Shown: one piece after another, positions 25,142-34,639 of the stretch
How positions within the stretch are numbered: position 1 is the stretch's first letter
Layout of the letters: each line of letters opens with the position of its first letter
NCBI GenBank assembly: GCA_900316265.1
Contig: ONCH01000022.1
Coordinates: 1-64,000 of the forward strand
Length of the DNA: 64,000 nt
Direction: 5' to 3'
Origin: an uncultured Prevotellaceae bacterium
GTDB taxonomy: Bacteria > Bacteroidota > Bacteroidia > Bacteroidales > Bacteroidaceae
Position numbers and translations under genes: made by a program
Notes under the pieces: model-generated
Told to the model about the DNA's origin: nothing
Databases searched by the model: none
Seen by the model: only the letters and a program-made list of their open reading frames with translations

Positions 25142-27145
25142 ATGATCAAAGACCTGTTCAATAAACTCTGGAAGAAGTCAGACAACCCCTATCCCAAATC
25201 GTTTGCCAAACGGTTAACGCGACGCATCATGCTTCGCATGCTGTTGTTCATGGGTGTGCCGATGTTAATTCTCTTCGCGGGAGGATATTTGATGACCAAC
25301 ACCTTTGCGGTCCTCATCTTTTGGCAACTGACCAAGGGACAATACGAAGAAGTGCGTCGTGTCACATCAGAGATCATGGTGGCTGCTAACAATACCGCTC
25401 CATTCATTGAGGAAAATCTGGAAAATCCCGACAAGCTATATGATATCATGGAACGCATGGTGCGTACAAACGAGCGTGTCCGTAGCTGTGGTGTTAGCTT
25501 TGTATCTGATTACTATCCTGCAAAAGGACATTGGTTCTGTCCCTATGCCGTCCGTCGCGACAGTGTAACGATCGAGCGGTTGACCATTGGCAGCAAGCAA
25601 CATAACTATCTTCATGCAGACTGGTTTGTTGAGGCCCTGCAGAAAGACACTTCCTATTGGTCGATCCCCTTCTTTGAGGGCACAGACAAGACAACGCCCT
25701 TAGTATCTTATCTGGTACCTATCCGCGACCGCCAGCAACGCGTCGTTGCAATATTAGGCGTCGATTTGTCGCTCGACTGGCTCAGCAATTCAGTAGCATC
25801 CATTATTGATGATCCTAAAAAGGAAAGTGCAGACAATGAGTATTCCTCTTCTGACAAGGGCGAGGGTTATTTCTTTATCATCGACTCTACGGGTACCTTC
25901 CTGGCGCATCCTGAGAGTCAATGCATCATCAACAAGAAGTTTCAGGACTATGTTACAAATGATCCCGATAGTATCTGCGCTCATAAAATCCTGAAAAGAA
26001 AAAAGAATTTTGAAGATGAGCTGGAGATGGAGAATACAGAGGTGATAGTCAATTACCGACCAGTAGAAGACACTCCTTGGACGATGGGTATGGTAGTTGA
26101 AAGCTGGACCATAGAAGCACTCTCCTACATCTTTGCGGGCATCGGTCTCTTCTTCTTGGTTATCGGACTATTGGTCGTATTGGTTACTGGGCGCAGAGCC
26201 ATTAAGAAAGCCTCTCTGCCCATCAGACTGTTGGCAATGTCAGCCAACGATGTGGCAAAGGGTAATTTCAAGGCTCCTCTGCCACAATTGAAGAGTCGTG
26301 ATGAAATACACCTGTTGCGCGACTCTTTTGAAAAGATGGAGCAATCGCTGTCTGAATATACCGAGCAACTGAAGGCGACAACAGCCGAGAAAGCCACCAT
26401 TGAGAGTGAGCTGAACATTGCGCACACTATCCAGATGTCGATGTTGCCCAAGACATTCCCGCCGTATCCTGAGCGCGACGATATTGACATCTATGGACAG
26501 GTCACGCCAGCCAAGGCCGTCGGTGGCGACCTCTTCGACTTCTACATCCACGACGAGAAACTGTTCTTCTGTATTGGTGATGTTAGTGGCAAAGGCATTC
26601 CTGCCTCCATGTTCATGGCCGTGGCCCGTTCGCTGTTCCGCAACGTATCTGCGCATGTCTCAGAACCACACATTATCGCTAAGGCACTGAACGATTCGAT
26701 GAGTGAAGGCAACGAAATGAGCATGTTCGTGACGATGTTCATTGGTGTCCTCGACCTGCAGACAGGTCTGCTGCGCTACTGCAATGCCGGCCACGACGCT
26801 CCGCTGCTGATAGGGCAGGGCGTGGGTGTGTTGCCTTGTGAGTCCAACCTTCCTATTGGTCTCATGGACTGGGAATTCGTTCCGCAGGAAACCACTATCG
26901 CGTCCGGAACCACCATATTCCTATATACCGATGGTCTGAATGAGGCAGAGAATACCCAGCATCAGCAATTTGGCGAGGAGCAAATTCTTCAACTGGCAGA
27001 AGAACAGTTGGTCAAGGGCGAGTGTCAACCCATGCCACTGATTCAGCGTATGAGTGCTGCTGTCCACTTCTTTGCCGGTGCTGCAGAGCAGAGCGACGAC
27101 CTCACCATGTTAGCGATACAATACAAGAGAGAGGCTTCAGTTTGA
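25142..27145 (+). CDS. Membrane sensor with HAMP and SpoIIE-type phosphatase domain
   Basis: The 667-residue protein has a membrane helix at about 30-58, a periplasmic sensor domain of the Cache type (about 60-320), a second helix (about 324-349), a HAMP-like linker (350-400), a short coiled coil and a C-terminal PP2C/SpoIIE phosphatase domain. The last shows GGDLFDFY, GDVSGKGIPASMF, CNAGHDAP and SDDLTMLAI, including the metal-binding aspartates. Such proteins dephosphorylate a partner-switch protein, typically an anti-anti-sigma factor. No kinase or STAS gene is adjacent. A second phosphatase of the same class lies beyond gpmI. Confidence 0.88.
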   Translation: MIKDLFNKLWKKSDNPYPKSFAKRLTRRIMLRMLLFMGVPMLILFAGGYLMTNTFAVLIFWQLTKGQYEEVRRVTSEIMVAANNTAPFIEENLENPDKLYDIMERMVRTNERVRSCGVSFVSDYYPAKGHWFCPYAVRRDSVTIERLTIGSKQHNYLHADWFVEALQKDTSYWSIPFFEGTDKTTPLVSYLVPIRDRQQRVVAILGVDLSLDWLSNSVASIIDDPKKESADNEYSSSDKGEGYFFIIDSTGTFLAHPESQCIINKKFQDYVTNDPDSICAHKILKRKKNFEDELEMENTEVIVNYRPVEDTPWTMGMVVESWTIEALSYIFAGIGLFFLVIGLLVVLVTGRRAIKKASLPIRLLAMSANDVAKGNFKAPLPQLKSRDEIHLLRDSFEKMEQSLSEYTEQLKATTAEKATIESELNIAHTIQMSMLPKTFPPYPERDDIDIYGQVTPAKAVGGDLFDFYIHDEKLFFCIGDVSGKGIPASMFMAVARSLFRNVSAHVSEPHIIAKALNDSMSEGNEMSMFVTMFIGVLDLQTGLLRYCNAGHDAPLLIGQGVGVLPCESNLPIGLMDWEFVPQETTIASGTTIFLYTDGLNEAENTQHQQFGEEQILQLAEEQLVKGECQPMPLIQRMSAAVHFFAGAAEQSDDLTMLAIQYKREASV

Positions 27146-27160
27146 AGCCTCTCTCTTTTT
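27127..27160. terminator. Terminator between the phosphatase gene and gpmI
   Basis: GAGAGAGGCTTCA (27127-27139), a 3-nt loop, then TGAAGCCTCTCTC (27143-27155) and TTTTT: a perfect 13-bp stem. The stop codon TGA of the upstream gene is part of the right arm. The two genes converge, and it ends plus-strand transcription. Confidence 0.95.
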
Positions 27161-27179
27161 CATCTTTCATTTTTAATCT

Positions 27180-28700
27180 TTAATCTACAATCAGGTTCTC
27201 ACCTGTCATATCCTTAGGCTGCTCCAGTCCCATGATGTGCAGGATAGAGGGAGCCACGTCGGCCAGACGACCGTCCTTCACAGTGGCGCTGTTGTTGTTC
27301 GTCACATAGATGAAGGGGACGGGGTTCAGTGAGTGTGCGGTATTGGGCGTGCCGTCGGGGTTGATTGCGTTGTCAGCATTACCGTGGTCAGCAATGATGA
27401 TAGCCTCATAGTCGTTGGCCTTAGCAGCCTCGATGACAGCCTCTACGCAGTGGTCAACAGCCCATACAGCCTTAGCGATGGCGTTATAGACACCCGTGTG
27501 GCCTACCATATCACCGTTGGCGAAGTTCACTACAATGAAGTCATACTTATTTTCGTTGATGGCAGCCACGAGCTTGTCCTTCACCTCGTAGGCGCTCATC
27601 TCCGGCTTCAGGTCATAGGTAGCTACCTTAGGAGAAGGAACGAGGATACGGTCCTCATTCTCGTAGGGAGCTTCGCGACCACCGTTGAAGAAGAACGTTA
27701 CGTGTGCGTACTTCTCTGTCTCAGCGGTGTGCAACTGCTTCTTGCCCTGCTGAGAAAGGTATTCGCCCAGCGTGTTCTCCACGTTTTCCTTGGGGAAGAG
27801 GATGTTGACACCAGTGAATGAAGCATCGTACGGAGTCATGCAGTAGTACTGCAGACCTGGGATAGTCTTCATGCCCTGCTCAGGCATATCCTGCTGAGTG
27901 AGTACGATGGTAAGCTCCTTGGCGCGGTCGTTACGGAAGTTGATGAAGATGACTACATCGCCCTCCTCGATGCAACCGTTGACGGTGCTGTTATGGATTG
28001 GCTTGATGAACTCGTCTGTTACACCATCAGCATAGCTCTCCTCTACGGCCTTCACCATATTGGTAGCCTGCTTACCAGTACCATTGACGATGAGGTCATA
28101 ACCCTCCTTGACGCGCTCCCAGCGCTTGTCGCGGTCCATTGCATAGAAACGACCTACGATGCTGGCAATAGCTGCGTCATTGTCAGCACAAACCTTGGTA
28201 ACCTGTTCGATAAAGCCCTTACCGCTCTTGGGGTCAGTGTCACGACCGTCCATAAAGCAGTGTACGAAGGTCTGATTCTTCAGACCGTAGTGCTTGCCTA
28301 CCTCGATGAGCTTAAACAGATGGTCCAGGCTTGAGTGTACGCCACCGTCTGAGCACAAACCCATCAGGTGCAGCTTCTTATTGTTCTCCTTGGCATAGCT
28401 ATAGGCGGCCTTCACCTGCGGATTCTCAACGATGCTACCGTCCTTGCAGGCGCGGTTAATCTTCACCAGGTCCTGATAGACGATGCGTCCTGCACCGATA
28501 TTCAGGTGACCAACCTCCGAGTTACCCATCTGTCCGTCGGGCAGACCTACGTCCTCACCGCTGGCCTGCAACTGTGAGTGGGCACTGACAGCTGTCAGAT
28601 AGTCCAAATACGGTGTTGGCGTATTGTAGATAACGTCACCTTTTCCTTGTTTACCGATTCCCCATCCATCGAGAATCATGAGTAATGCTTTCTTTGCCAT
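27180..28700 (-). CDS. gpmI: 2,3-bisphosphoglycerate-independent phosphoglycerate mutase
   Basis: GpmI (506 aa) interconverts 3- and 2-phosphoglycerate in glycolysis using two Mn ions. Visible features are the N-terminal LMILDGWG metal site, the catalytic Ser61 in [39 protein letters not shown] and the late DHGNAD metal site. Length is standard. It is placed between two SpoIIE-type phosphatase genes but has no functional link to them that I can see. Confidence 0.97.
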   Translation of the reverse strand: MAKKALLMILDGWGIGKQGKGDVIYNTPTPYLDYLTAVSAHSQLQASGEDVGLPDGQMGNSEVGHLNIGAGRIVYQDLVKINRACKDGSIVENPQVKAAYSYAKENNKKLHLMGLCSDGGVHSSLDHLFKLIEVGKHYGLKNQTFVHCFMDGRDTDPKSGKGFIEQVTKVCADNDAAIASIVGRFYAMDRDKRWERVKEGYDLIVNGTGKQATNMVKAVEESYADGVTDEFIKPIHNSTVNGCIEEGDVVIFINFRNDRAKELTIVLTQQDMPEQGMKTIPGLQYYCMTPYDASFTGVNILFPKENVENTLGEYLSQQGKKQLHTAETEKYAHVTFFFNGGREAPYENEDRILVPSPKVATYDLKPEMSAYEVKDKLVAAINENKYDFIVVNFANGDMVGHTGVYNAIAKAVWAVDHCVEAVIEAAKANDYEAIIIADHGNADNAINPDGTPNTAHSLNPVPFIYVTNNNSATVKDGRLADVAPSILHIMGLEQPKDMTGENLIVD

Positions 28701-28749
28701 AATTTTTCTAATTAACCTTTATATCTTAATGTTTCAATTTTTCATCTTC

Positions 28750-30846
28750 CTAGAGGACCATCAGACACATCATTGTCAAATCGTCGTTGGGGTCTGCACC
28801 GTTACGGTGCTTCACGATTTCATCATCCAGATGGTCTATCAGCTCCTTACAGCTATTGAAATGGCGGTGGTTCAAGATGTCCAGCAGGCGCTCATCACCG
28901 AACTGCTCCTTCTGAAGGTTCTCTGCCTCGTTCAGACCGTCAGTATATACCAGCAACATCTTGTTGCGGATGTTATCGACGTGCTCACCAACATACTCCA
29001 AGTCCGCCCACAGACCAATCGGTGCGTTCGTCTCCATTCCCTCCATGAAATGGTCGTCGCCGTCAACGCCCAGCACAGGCGGGTTATGGCCGGCATTACA
29101 ATAGTCCATCCTACCACTCTTCAAATCGACAAGACCAATGAACATCGTGATGAACATGCCCTGATCATTGCTTTCCGTCAGTACGGCATTCATACGCGTC
29201 ACAATCTCAGCAGGCATCATATGCTGTGTAGCCAGAATGCGGAACAGACGGGTAGCCTGTGCCATAAACAGTGAGGCTGGTACACCCTTGCCACTGACAT
29301 CGCCCACGCAGACATACAGCTCGTTGTCCATCAGCACATAGCCATAGAGGTCGCCACCGACCTCACGGGCAGGTGTCATCGAGGCATACATATCCAGACC
29401 CTCACGCGTGGGGAAGGTGTTAGGCACCATCGACATCTGGATATTACGGGCAATGCGCAGTTCACTCTCAATGCGCTCCTTGGCCTGCGTGGTCTGTTCC
29501 AACTGGTCGTAGGCGGACTGCAGTTTCTGGTGGGCATCTTCCAGTTTTTCGTGGGCTGCACGCAGACGGTGGGCCGCCTTACGCTTGTGCCACGTGTAGA
29601 ACAGCAGGAAGATGATAATAAGCAACAGCGTCAGCAATCCGGCAACCATCTGTATCTGCGACATCTTAGCCTGCTGTTGCACGATTTCCGCCTCTTTCTC
29701 GTTGGTATGATAAATGGTAGCCAACTCTGCCGACGCACTCAGCTTCTGGGTGGTAATGGCCGAGTCGAGGATATCCAGAATGCGCCTGCCCACCTGGCGT
29801 GCCGAGTCCTCCCGACGAGCCTCGTAGTTGGCACGGTATTTGGGCAGCATATACAGCTGAATGACATCCAGCGTAGGCTCCAGTCCCTGTTCCTGGATGG
29901 CTTTGTCCAGATAGCTGTAGTTAAGTGCAGCCTCGCGGAAACGCTTGGCAGACACCAGATAGCCGTTGCCATGCACGCGTCCCACACCGGTCTGTGAGAA
30001 GGTGGTCTGCTGGAAGCGCTTGTAGGCCTCGTAAGCCTCTTTGTTCTTGCCCAGTCCCTGCAGAGCCGTAGCACGCATAATCTCAATACGACCCTGATAT
30101 TCGTCGAAATACTGCTTACGGGCATCTCTCATCTCACGATACCTGTCAAGCAGCATCTCCGTACGGTCAATCCAGTAGATAGACTCCTCATAGCGACGGG
30201 TGTTGATATAAGCCAAACTAGTATATACCGTTCCCAGTACAGCCTCCTGGAAGCCGCGGCTTGTCGTATCCGTCTCACAGCGCTTGGCATAGTTATCGCG
30301 GGCCTTCAAGAAACTCTCCTTGGCTTCTTTCTCCTGTCCCAAGTTCAACTGGCACACACCCATGTTGTTGTAGAGGATGGCGTAGTCCACATCCGAGCCA
30401 ATACCCGTCTTCGCCATTTGGTCAATGGCAGGAACGGCAATCTGCAACGCTCCTTCGTAATCGCCACGCACCACCAACAGCTCCGTCAGACGGCGCACCA
30501 CCTTGTTGTACACCAGCTGGTCGAAATCCGTCTTCAACTCGTAATCCAGCGCATTACGGAAGCAAACCTCAGCCGTACGGTACTGGTTCTGGTGGTAGTA
30601 GTAAGAGCCACGCCAACGATAGGCGTCCAGCTTATTGATATCGCCCTTGGCATCGAAACTATCCACCAAGGCCAACATGCGATCGTAATTCATCACCGCA
30701 CCAGCAGCAAAAATCATACTATCGGCATGACCAGCCTTCAGCTCTGCCTGTTGTCCCTTGTTGCATGAGAATAACATCGTGACTATCAGCACAATAGACA
30801 CGACAACAGTCAGCGACCGCAATCCTCTTATCTTTTCATTCTTCAT
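28750..30846 (-). CDS. Lipoprotein with TPR repeats and SpoIIE-type phosphatase domain
   Basis: I place the start at ATG 30846 (MKNEKIRGL), because a promoter (-7 element at 30855-30862) lies inside the longer frame. The 698-residue product has a lipoprotein-type signal ending at FSC (Cys28), TPR-like helical repeats (about 40-370), one membrane helix (about 395-415), a coiled coil and a C-terminal SpoIIE/PP2C domain with GGDLYGY, GDVSGKGVPAS, CNAGHNPP and NDDLTMM. Periplasmic sensing and cytoplasmic dephosphorylation of an unknown target is the expected layout. Its catalytic domain clearly parallels that of the gene at 25142. Confidence 0.85.
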   Translation of the reverse strand: MKNEKIRGLRSLTVVVSIVLIVTMLFSCNKGQQAELKAGHADSMIFAAGAVMNYDRMLALVDSFDAKGDINKLDAYRWRGSYYYHQNQYRTAEVCFRNALDYELKTDFDQLVYNKVVRRLTELLVVRGDYEGALQIAVPAIDQMAKTGIGSDVDYAILYNNMGVCQLNLGQEKEAKESFLKARDNYAKRCETDTTSRGFQEAVLGTVYTSLAYINTRRYEESIYWIDRTEMLLDRYREMRDARKQYFDEYQGRIEIMRATALQGLGKNKEAYEAYKRFQQTTFSQTGVGRVHGNGYLVSAKRFREAALNYSYLDKAIQEQGLEPTLDVIQLYMLPKYRANYEARREDSARQVGRRILDILDSAITTQKLSASAELATIYHTNEKEAEIVQQQAKMSQIQMVAGLLTLLLIIIFLLFYTWHKRKAAHRLRAAHEKLEDAHQKLQSAYDQLEQTTQAKERIESELRIARNIQMSMVPNTFPTREGLDMYASMTPAREVGGDLYGYVLMDNELYVCVGDVSGKGVPASLFMAQATRLFRILATQHMMPAEIVTRMNAVLTESNDQGMFITMFIGLVDLKSGRMDYCNAGHNPPVLGVDGDDHFMEGMETNAPIGLWADLEYVGEHVDNIRNKMLLVYTDGLNEAENLQKEQFGDERLLDILNHRHFNSCKELIDHLDDEIVKHRNGADPNDDLTMMCLMVL

Positions 30847-30854
30847 TAACGATG

Positions 30855-30886
30855 CAAAGGTACAAATAAGTAAGCGAAATACCAAA
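30855..30886 (-). promoter_or_regulatory. Promoter of the TPR-SpoIIE gene, nearly leaderless
   Basis: On the minus strand, TTTG (30886-30883), 20 bp, then TACCTTTG (30862-30855). The ATG follows only 8 nt after the -7 element. A 21-bp-period array ends 24 bp upstream of the -33 box. Confidence 0.8.
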
Positions 30887-30909
30887 TTTAATTTGGGTAT
30901 TTTTATCAG

Positions 30910-30993
30910 CTAAGGTCTAAAAGCCAGCCTAGTAAGCACCCATTATCAGGCTAATACGCACGCGTACCAGCCTGATAGAGCTCCGTATTAGCC
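30910..30993 (-). repeat. 21-bp-period degenerate tandem array
   Basis: Read on the minus strand, contiguous 21-bp units begin GGCTAATACGGAG (30993-30973), GGCTGGTACGCG (30972-30952), GCCTGATAATGG (30951-30931) and AGGCTGGCTTTT (30930-30910). The 45529-45600 array has the same period and a related GGCTAGTACGGAG unit. It stands between a terminator and a promoter. Confidence 0.75.
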
Positions 30994-31001
30994 TAATAAA
31001 A

Positions 31002-31027
31002 TGACTCACGGGGCTTGTTTCCGTGAG
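31002..31027 (-). terminator. Terminator after the GH31 gene
   Basis: GACTCACGG (31002-31010) and CCGTGAGTC (31019-31027) form a perfect 9-bp stem. The minus strand continues with ATTTTATTA, the plus strand with a TTGTTTTTT run. Confidence 0.85.
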
Positions 31028-31037
31028 TCCTTGTTTT

Positions 31038-33200
31038 TTATTCCAGTTCAAAGACGGGAATGAAGGATTTGTCAATCTGGGTGGTTACAGTCTGACCGCC
31101 CTGATAGTACTGGCCAGTATGCCGGTCGCGCCAACGACTTTTGGTCTTGGGCAGATAGGTCTTCCACTCGGTAGCGTTTGGCTCGGTGACAGGGCTGACG
31201 AGCAGCTTCGGGCCAAACATGAACTCGTACTTCTGAGCCAACGCCTGCGGGTCGTCGGCAAAGTCGAACACCAACGGACGCATCAACGTGTAACCCTCCT
31301 CACTGACTCGACGAGCACACTCCTCAATATAGGGGCGCAGAGCCTCACGCTCGTTGATGCAGTTGGTAATAATTTGCTGTGCCTCCTTGCCGTAATTCCA
31401 CGGTTCGGTATTGCTCATATATCCGTGCACACGCATCAGCGGCAGATAGACCGACAGCTCTATCCAACGCAACATGCGGTCGATATAAGCCTGGTCAGTA
31501 TACTGATTCTGTGGACGGAAGAAACCACCGGCATCGTAGGTCCACCAAGGGATGCCGGCTGCCTGCACACCCAAGCCGGCAGTAATCTGACGGCGCAGCG
31601 TCTCCCAGTCGTTACCCACGTCGCCACTCCACAGGGCTATGCCATATCGCTGAATACCGGGGAAACCACAACGGGTGAGAATCATGGGTTCTTTGCCACA
31701 CGCCTTTAATCCTTCGCTGACGGTTTTGTTCACCAGTAGAGGGAAGACGTTACGGACGGCATCGCCACGCCAGCGACCATTGTTAACCATACGCCCCGCG
31801 AGGTCGTCGTTCTCAGGCTCTGTAGCGTCCTGCCACCATGCATCGATGCCCAGCGGCACGAGGCGTTCTCCGAAGTTCTTCCAGTAAGCGGCAGCAGCGT
31901 CGGGATTGAAGAAGTCTATCCAGTCGGTGCCAGGGATATAGTAGTTATTAGCCACCATCTGTTTGCCCACCTCGGAGTTCTTGTCCATCTTCGACCACAC
32001 AGAGACCATAAAGCGGATACCCATGTGGTGCAGGTAATCAGTCAGCGCCTTAGGATCTGGGTAGAAGTCTTCGTCGAAACGCATGGCGTTCCACCCGTAC
32101 TTACCCCAGTACTGCCAGTCCTGGACTATCATACCAAGAGGGATGCGCTCGCGCTTAAAGCGGTTGGCAGTCTGCAGTATCTCATCGGACGAATGGAAAC
32201 GCTCGCGGCAGTGGATATAACCCAGTGCCCACGAAGGAATCTGCGGACAGGGACCTGTCAGTTCGCGGTAGGTGGCGATCACATCGTCGGCGGAACCGAC
32301 GAAAACGGTATAATCGACCTTGGTGGCTACAGGTGAGCGGAACGTTGTTTCGTCCTTCACCAAATGGTAGTAGAGCACGGGCTTGTCGTCCCTGGTCAAC
32401 TCAGCAGAGACTTTGTGATTGCCGGTCTTCAGATGGACGATGGTGGAACTCGTAGGCGGTAGCCAGAGGTTCTGCATATCCATCACCTTCTTGCCGTCAA
32501 TTTCCAGATCGTGGCGACGTGCCATTTTCTGCCCTACATCGAGCAGCAAGGCATAATCGCCCTCCTTGGCTATCTTCAGCTCGGCCTCGAAGAGGTTACG
32601 CTGACGTACCTCCTTCTTGCCACCCTCAGTAGAGGTGACATTGACCTCTTCACTCACACCCTCGCCATTACCTTTCTTCAGCGACACGCTCTGACTACTG
32701 GGGTTATATTCCGTCATACCGTAGTTATTCCACAGCACACCATAACCCTTGCTTGACAGCAGCATAGGCAGTGAAATCTGCGTATTCACCTGTGTCAGTC
32801 GGCGCGACAGGCCACGCACATTGGTGTAGCCGTCTTGGAACTGTCCCAAGCCGTAGAGGTATTCATCCTTCGGTGACTTGAAGGTGAGCGTAGCTTCCTC
32901 CCCTTCCAGATTGTGACAAGTGGCAGTAAAGACCACGCGACCCTGCTTGTCCTTAACCAGCAAAAGCTGACGCTTGGCATCAACCTTCACAGTAATGTCG
33001 TGATTGCTGACCTCAGCATCCTTCACATAGCTCCAGTCGGGGAGCTGTTCGGGCAATACCCCACCCTCATCATACTGGATGCGGACGGCATTGCGTGCCA
33101 CATACTTCACTGTCAACTGTCCCTTTCCAAAGGGCACAGTCTCTGCCCATGCCCACTGCATGGCAATGAGCATCAGCGCTGTCAATAATAGCTTTTTCAT
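31038..33200 (-). CDS. Secreted glycoside hydrolase family 31 (alpha-xylosidase/alpha-glucosidase type)
   Basis: The start is ATG 33200 (MKKLLLTALMLIAMQWAWAE), which gives a clean signal peptide; the open frame further upstream overlaps the CYTH gene. The 720-residue enzyme has an N-terminal GH31 beta-sandwich, a PA14-like insert (about 200-310) and a TIM barrel. The barrel holds the nucleophile Asp in GIDAWWQDATEPE (near 455) and the acid/base Asp in LWSGDVGNDW (near 524). The DATEP form is frequent in GH31 alpha-xylosidases. It would act on plant or other alpha-linked glycans in the periplasm; the exact sugar is not settled. It follows the CYTH gene by 19 bp. Confidence 0.88.
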   Translation of the reverse strand: MKKLLLTALMLIAMQWAWAETVPFGKGQLTVKYVARNAVRIQYDEGGVLPEQLPDWSYVKDAEVSNHDITVKVDAKRQLLLVKDKQGRVVFTATCHNLEGEEATLTFKSPKDEYLYGLGQFQDGYTNVRGLSRRLTQVNTQISLPMLLSSKGYGVLWNNYGMTEYNPSSQSVSLKKGNGEGVSEEVNVTSTEGGKKEVRQRNLFEAELKIAKEGDYALLLDVGQKMARRHDLEIDGKKVMDMQNLWLPPTSSTIVHLKTGNHKVSAELTRDDKPVLYYHLVKDETTFRSPVATKVDYTVFVGSADDVIATYRELTGPCPQIPSWALGYIHCRERFHSSDEILQTANRFKRERIPLGMIVQDWQYWGKYGWNAMRFDEDFYPDPKALTDYLHHMGIRFMVSVWSKMDKNSEVGKQMVANNYYIPGTDWIDFFNPDAAAAYWKNFGERLVPLGIDAWWQDATEPENDDLAGRMVNNGRWRGDAVRNVFPLLVNKTVSEGLKACGKEPMILTRCGFPGIQRYGIALWSGDVGNDWETLRRQITAGLGVQAAGIPWWTYDAGGFFRPQNQYTDQAYIDRMLRWIELSVYLPLMRVHGYMSNTEPWNYGKEAQQIITNCINEREALRPYIEECARRVSEEGYTLMRPLVFDFADDPQALAQKYEFMFGPKLLVSPVTEPNATEWKTYLPKTKSRWRDRHTGQYYQGGQTVTTQIDKSFIPVFELE

Positions 33201-33219
33201 TTCTTTTATTTGGCTAGCG

Positions 33220-33702
33220 TTATTCTTTTTCTTTCCAAAGGCAATAGGGATTCCGGCGCAACTGGGAGTTGTAGTAACGGCGGTCGCCCGTGACTTCTTT
33301 CCCGATGAAATGGGGGAATTTGGGCTCTTCATCGGGTGAGGACAGCTCAACTTCTGCCATCACGAGTCCCTCATTGTCGCCAAAAAACTCGTCAACTTCG
33401 AAGGTATGTTCGCCACTCTTCACAAGCCAGCGAATCTTGTCTATCTGACCAGGTTCACAGAGCAACATCAACTGTTGACCATCTTCAAAAGGTATCTCGT
33501 ATTCGAATTCAGAGCGCGCCAAGCCGCCATCCAGCGATGGACCTTTAATCGTCACATACGCACGTTCATCTCTGATGCGAATACGCACGGTGCGGCCACG
33601 CTCGCTACAGATATAGCCCTGACGAATGTGGCTTTTTGAAAAAGCCTCGTGCTTGTACGAGTCGTCAAGCACGAGGAACTTACGTTCAATCTCCAGCGCC
33701 AT
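33220..33702 (-). CDS. CYTH-domain protein (triphosphate tunnel phosphatase family)
   Basis: The product from ATG 33702 has 160 residues and begins MALEIERKFLV, the ExExK motif that opens CYTH domains. Further charged strands (RTVRIRI, ITIKGP-like VTIKGPS, FEYEIP, VDEFFG) fit the triphosphate tunnel fold, which binds metal and a triphosphate group. Most short bacterial CYTH proteins hydrolyse inorganic triphosphate or have unknown function. The ATG overlaps the stop of the 47-residue gene upstream (TAATG), so translation is probably coupled. Confidence 0.85.
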   Translation of the reverse strand: MALEIERKFLVLDDSYKHEAFSKSHIRQGYICSERGRTVRIRIRDERAYVTIKGPSLDGGLARSEFEYEIPFEDGQQLMLLCEPGQIDKIRWLVKSGEHTFEVDEFFGDNEGLVMAEVELSSPDEEPKFPHFIGKEVTGDRRYYNSQLRRNPYCLWKEKE

Positions 33703-33845
33703 TACGCCATCATTGAGAAGGTCCAGATGAGGTAGATAACGGCCAACAGGATAAGTGAGCCAAAAATCCAACCAACAATTTTCTTTCCCTTTTCTTCTTC
33801 TTTCTTAGCGTAAGCTTCGCGCTTCACATTTGATTTCTTACTCAT
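33702..33845 (-). CDS. Small single-helix membrane protein, 47 aa
   Basis: ATG at 33845 to TAA at 33704-33702 encodes 47 residues: a very basic, Lys/Glu-rich N-terminus (MSKKSNVKREAYAKKEEEKGKK) and one membrane helix (IVGWIFGSLILLAVIYLIW). The stop overlaps the CYTH start in the sequence TAATG. Codon phase, topology and coupling all support a real gene. I do not recognise its family or function; it lies between prfB and the CYTH gene. Confidence 0.75.
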   Translation of the reverse strand: MSKKSNVKREAYAKKEEEKGKKIVGWIFGSLILLAVIYLIWTFSMMA

Positions 33846-33877
33846 AGTTGTAATATTTAATGTTTAATGCTTAATGT

Positions 33878-34639
33878 TTAATCTTCATCATTGACGGGGA
33901 ATTCCATCAGATAAGCCTTGATGAAGTCATCGATTTTGCCATTCATCACGCCATCGACATCGCTGGTCTGGTAGTTGGTGCGATGGTCTTTGACACGGCG
34001 GTCGTCGAAGACATAGGAACGAATCTGGGAGCCCCACTCTATCTTCTTCTTGCCAGCCTCAATCTTGGCCTGAGCTTCCAGACGCTTCTGCATGGCACGG
34101 TCGTAGAGTTGTGAGCGCAACAGCGCCATGGCACGCTCTTTGTTCTTGGGCTGGTCTCGCGTCTCGGTATTCTCGATAAGGATTTCCTCCTCCTCGCCTG
34201 TATCAGGGTCAGTGTACCAGTAGCGCAGACGGACACCCGACTCTACCTTATTGACATTCTGACCGCCAGCACCAGAGCTGCGGAACGTATCCCACGACAG
34301 CTTGGCAGGATCAACATACACCTCGATGGTATCGTCAACGAGCGGTGTTACGAAGACTGAAGCAAATGAGGTCATGCGCTTACCCTGGGCATTGTAGGGA
34401 CTGACGCGCACCAAACGGTGTACGCCGTTCTCTGATTTCAGGTAACCATAGGCATACTCGCCACCCTCTATCTGCATGGTAACACTCTTGATGCCTGCCT
34501 CGTCACCATCTTGCAAGTTGGCGATAGAAACCTTGTAGCCGTGAGCCTCCGCCCAGCGCTGATACATTCGCATAAGCATCTGTGCCCAGTCCTGCGCCTC
34601 AGTACCTCCAGCACCCGAGTTAATTTTCAGAGTTGGCAT
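33878..34639 (-). CDS. prfB: Peptide chain release factor 2, catalytic part (disrupted prfB, downstream frame)
   Basis: From MPTLKINSGAGGTEAQDW, 253 residues carry the RF2 decoding and peptidyl-hydrolysis parts. SPY in VRVSPYNAQGKR replaces the classical SPF tripeptide, GGQ is in SSGAGGQNVNKVESG, and GSQIRSYVFDD lies near the end. RF2 terminates translation at UGA and UAA. This frame is +1 relative to the preceding one (34620-34919), which holds the rest of the protein, and overlaps it by 20 nt. An AGGAGG sequence lies 3 nt before this ATG. About 35 residues present in intact RF2 between EVD and LKINSGAGG are absent. Either a split gene, a programmed event, or a deletion plus frameshift (see findings). 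Confidence 0.85.
   Translation of the reverse strand: MPTLKINSGAGGTEAQDWAQMLMRMYQRWAEAHGYKVSIANLQDGDEAGIKSVTMQIEGGEYAYGYLKSENGVHRLVRVSPYNAQGKRMTSFASVFVTPLVDDTIEVYVDPAKLSWDTFRSSGAGGQNVNKVESGVRLRYWYTDPDTGEEEEILIENTETRDQPKNKERAMALLRSQLYDRAMQKRLEAQAKIEAGKKKIEWGSQIRSYVFDDRRVKDHRTNYQTSDVDGVMNGKIDDFIKAYLMEFPVNDED

Noticed and set aside
33201-33350. Extended N-terminus for the GH31 enzyme
   Set aside because: It overlaps the CYTH coding end and would bury the signal peptide starting at MKKLLLTALM.
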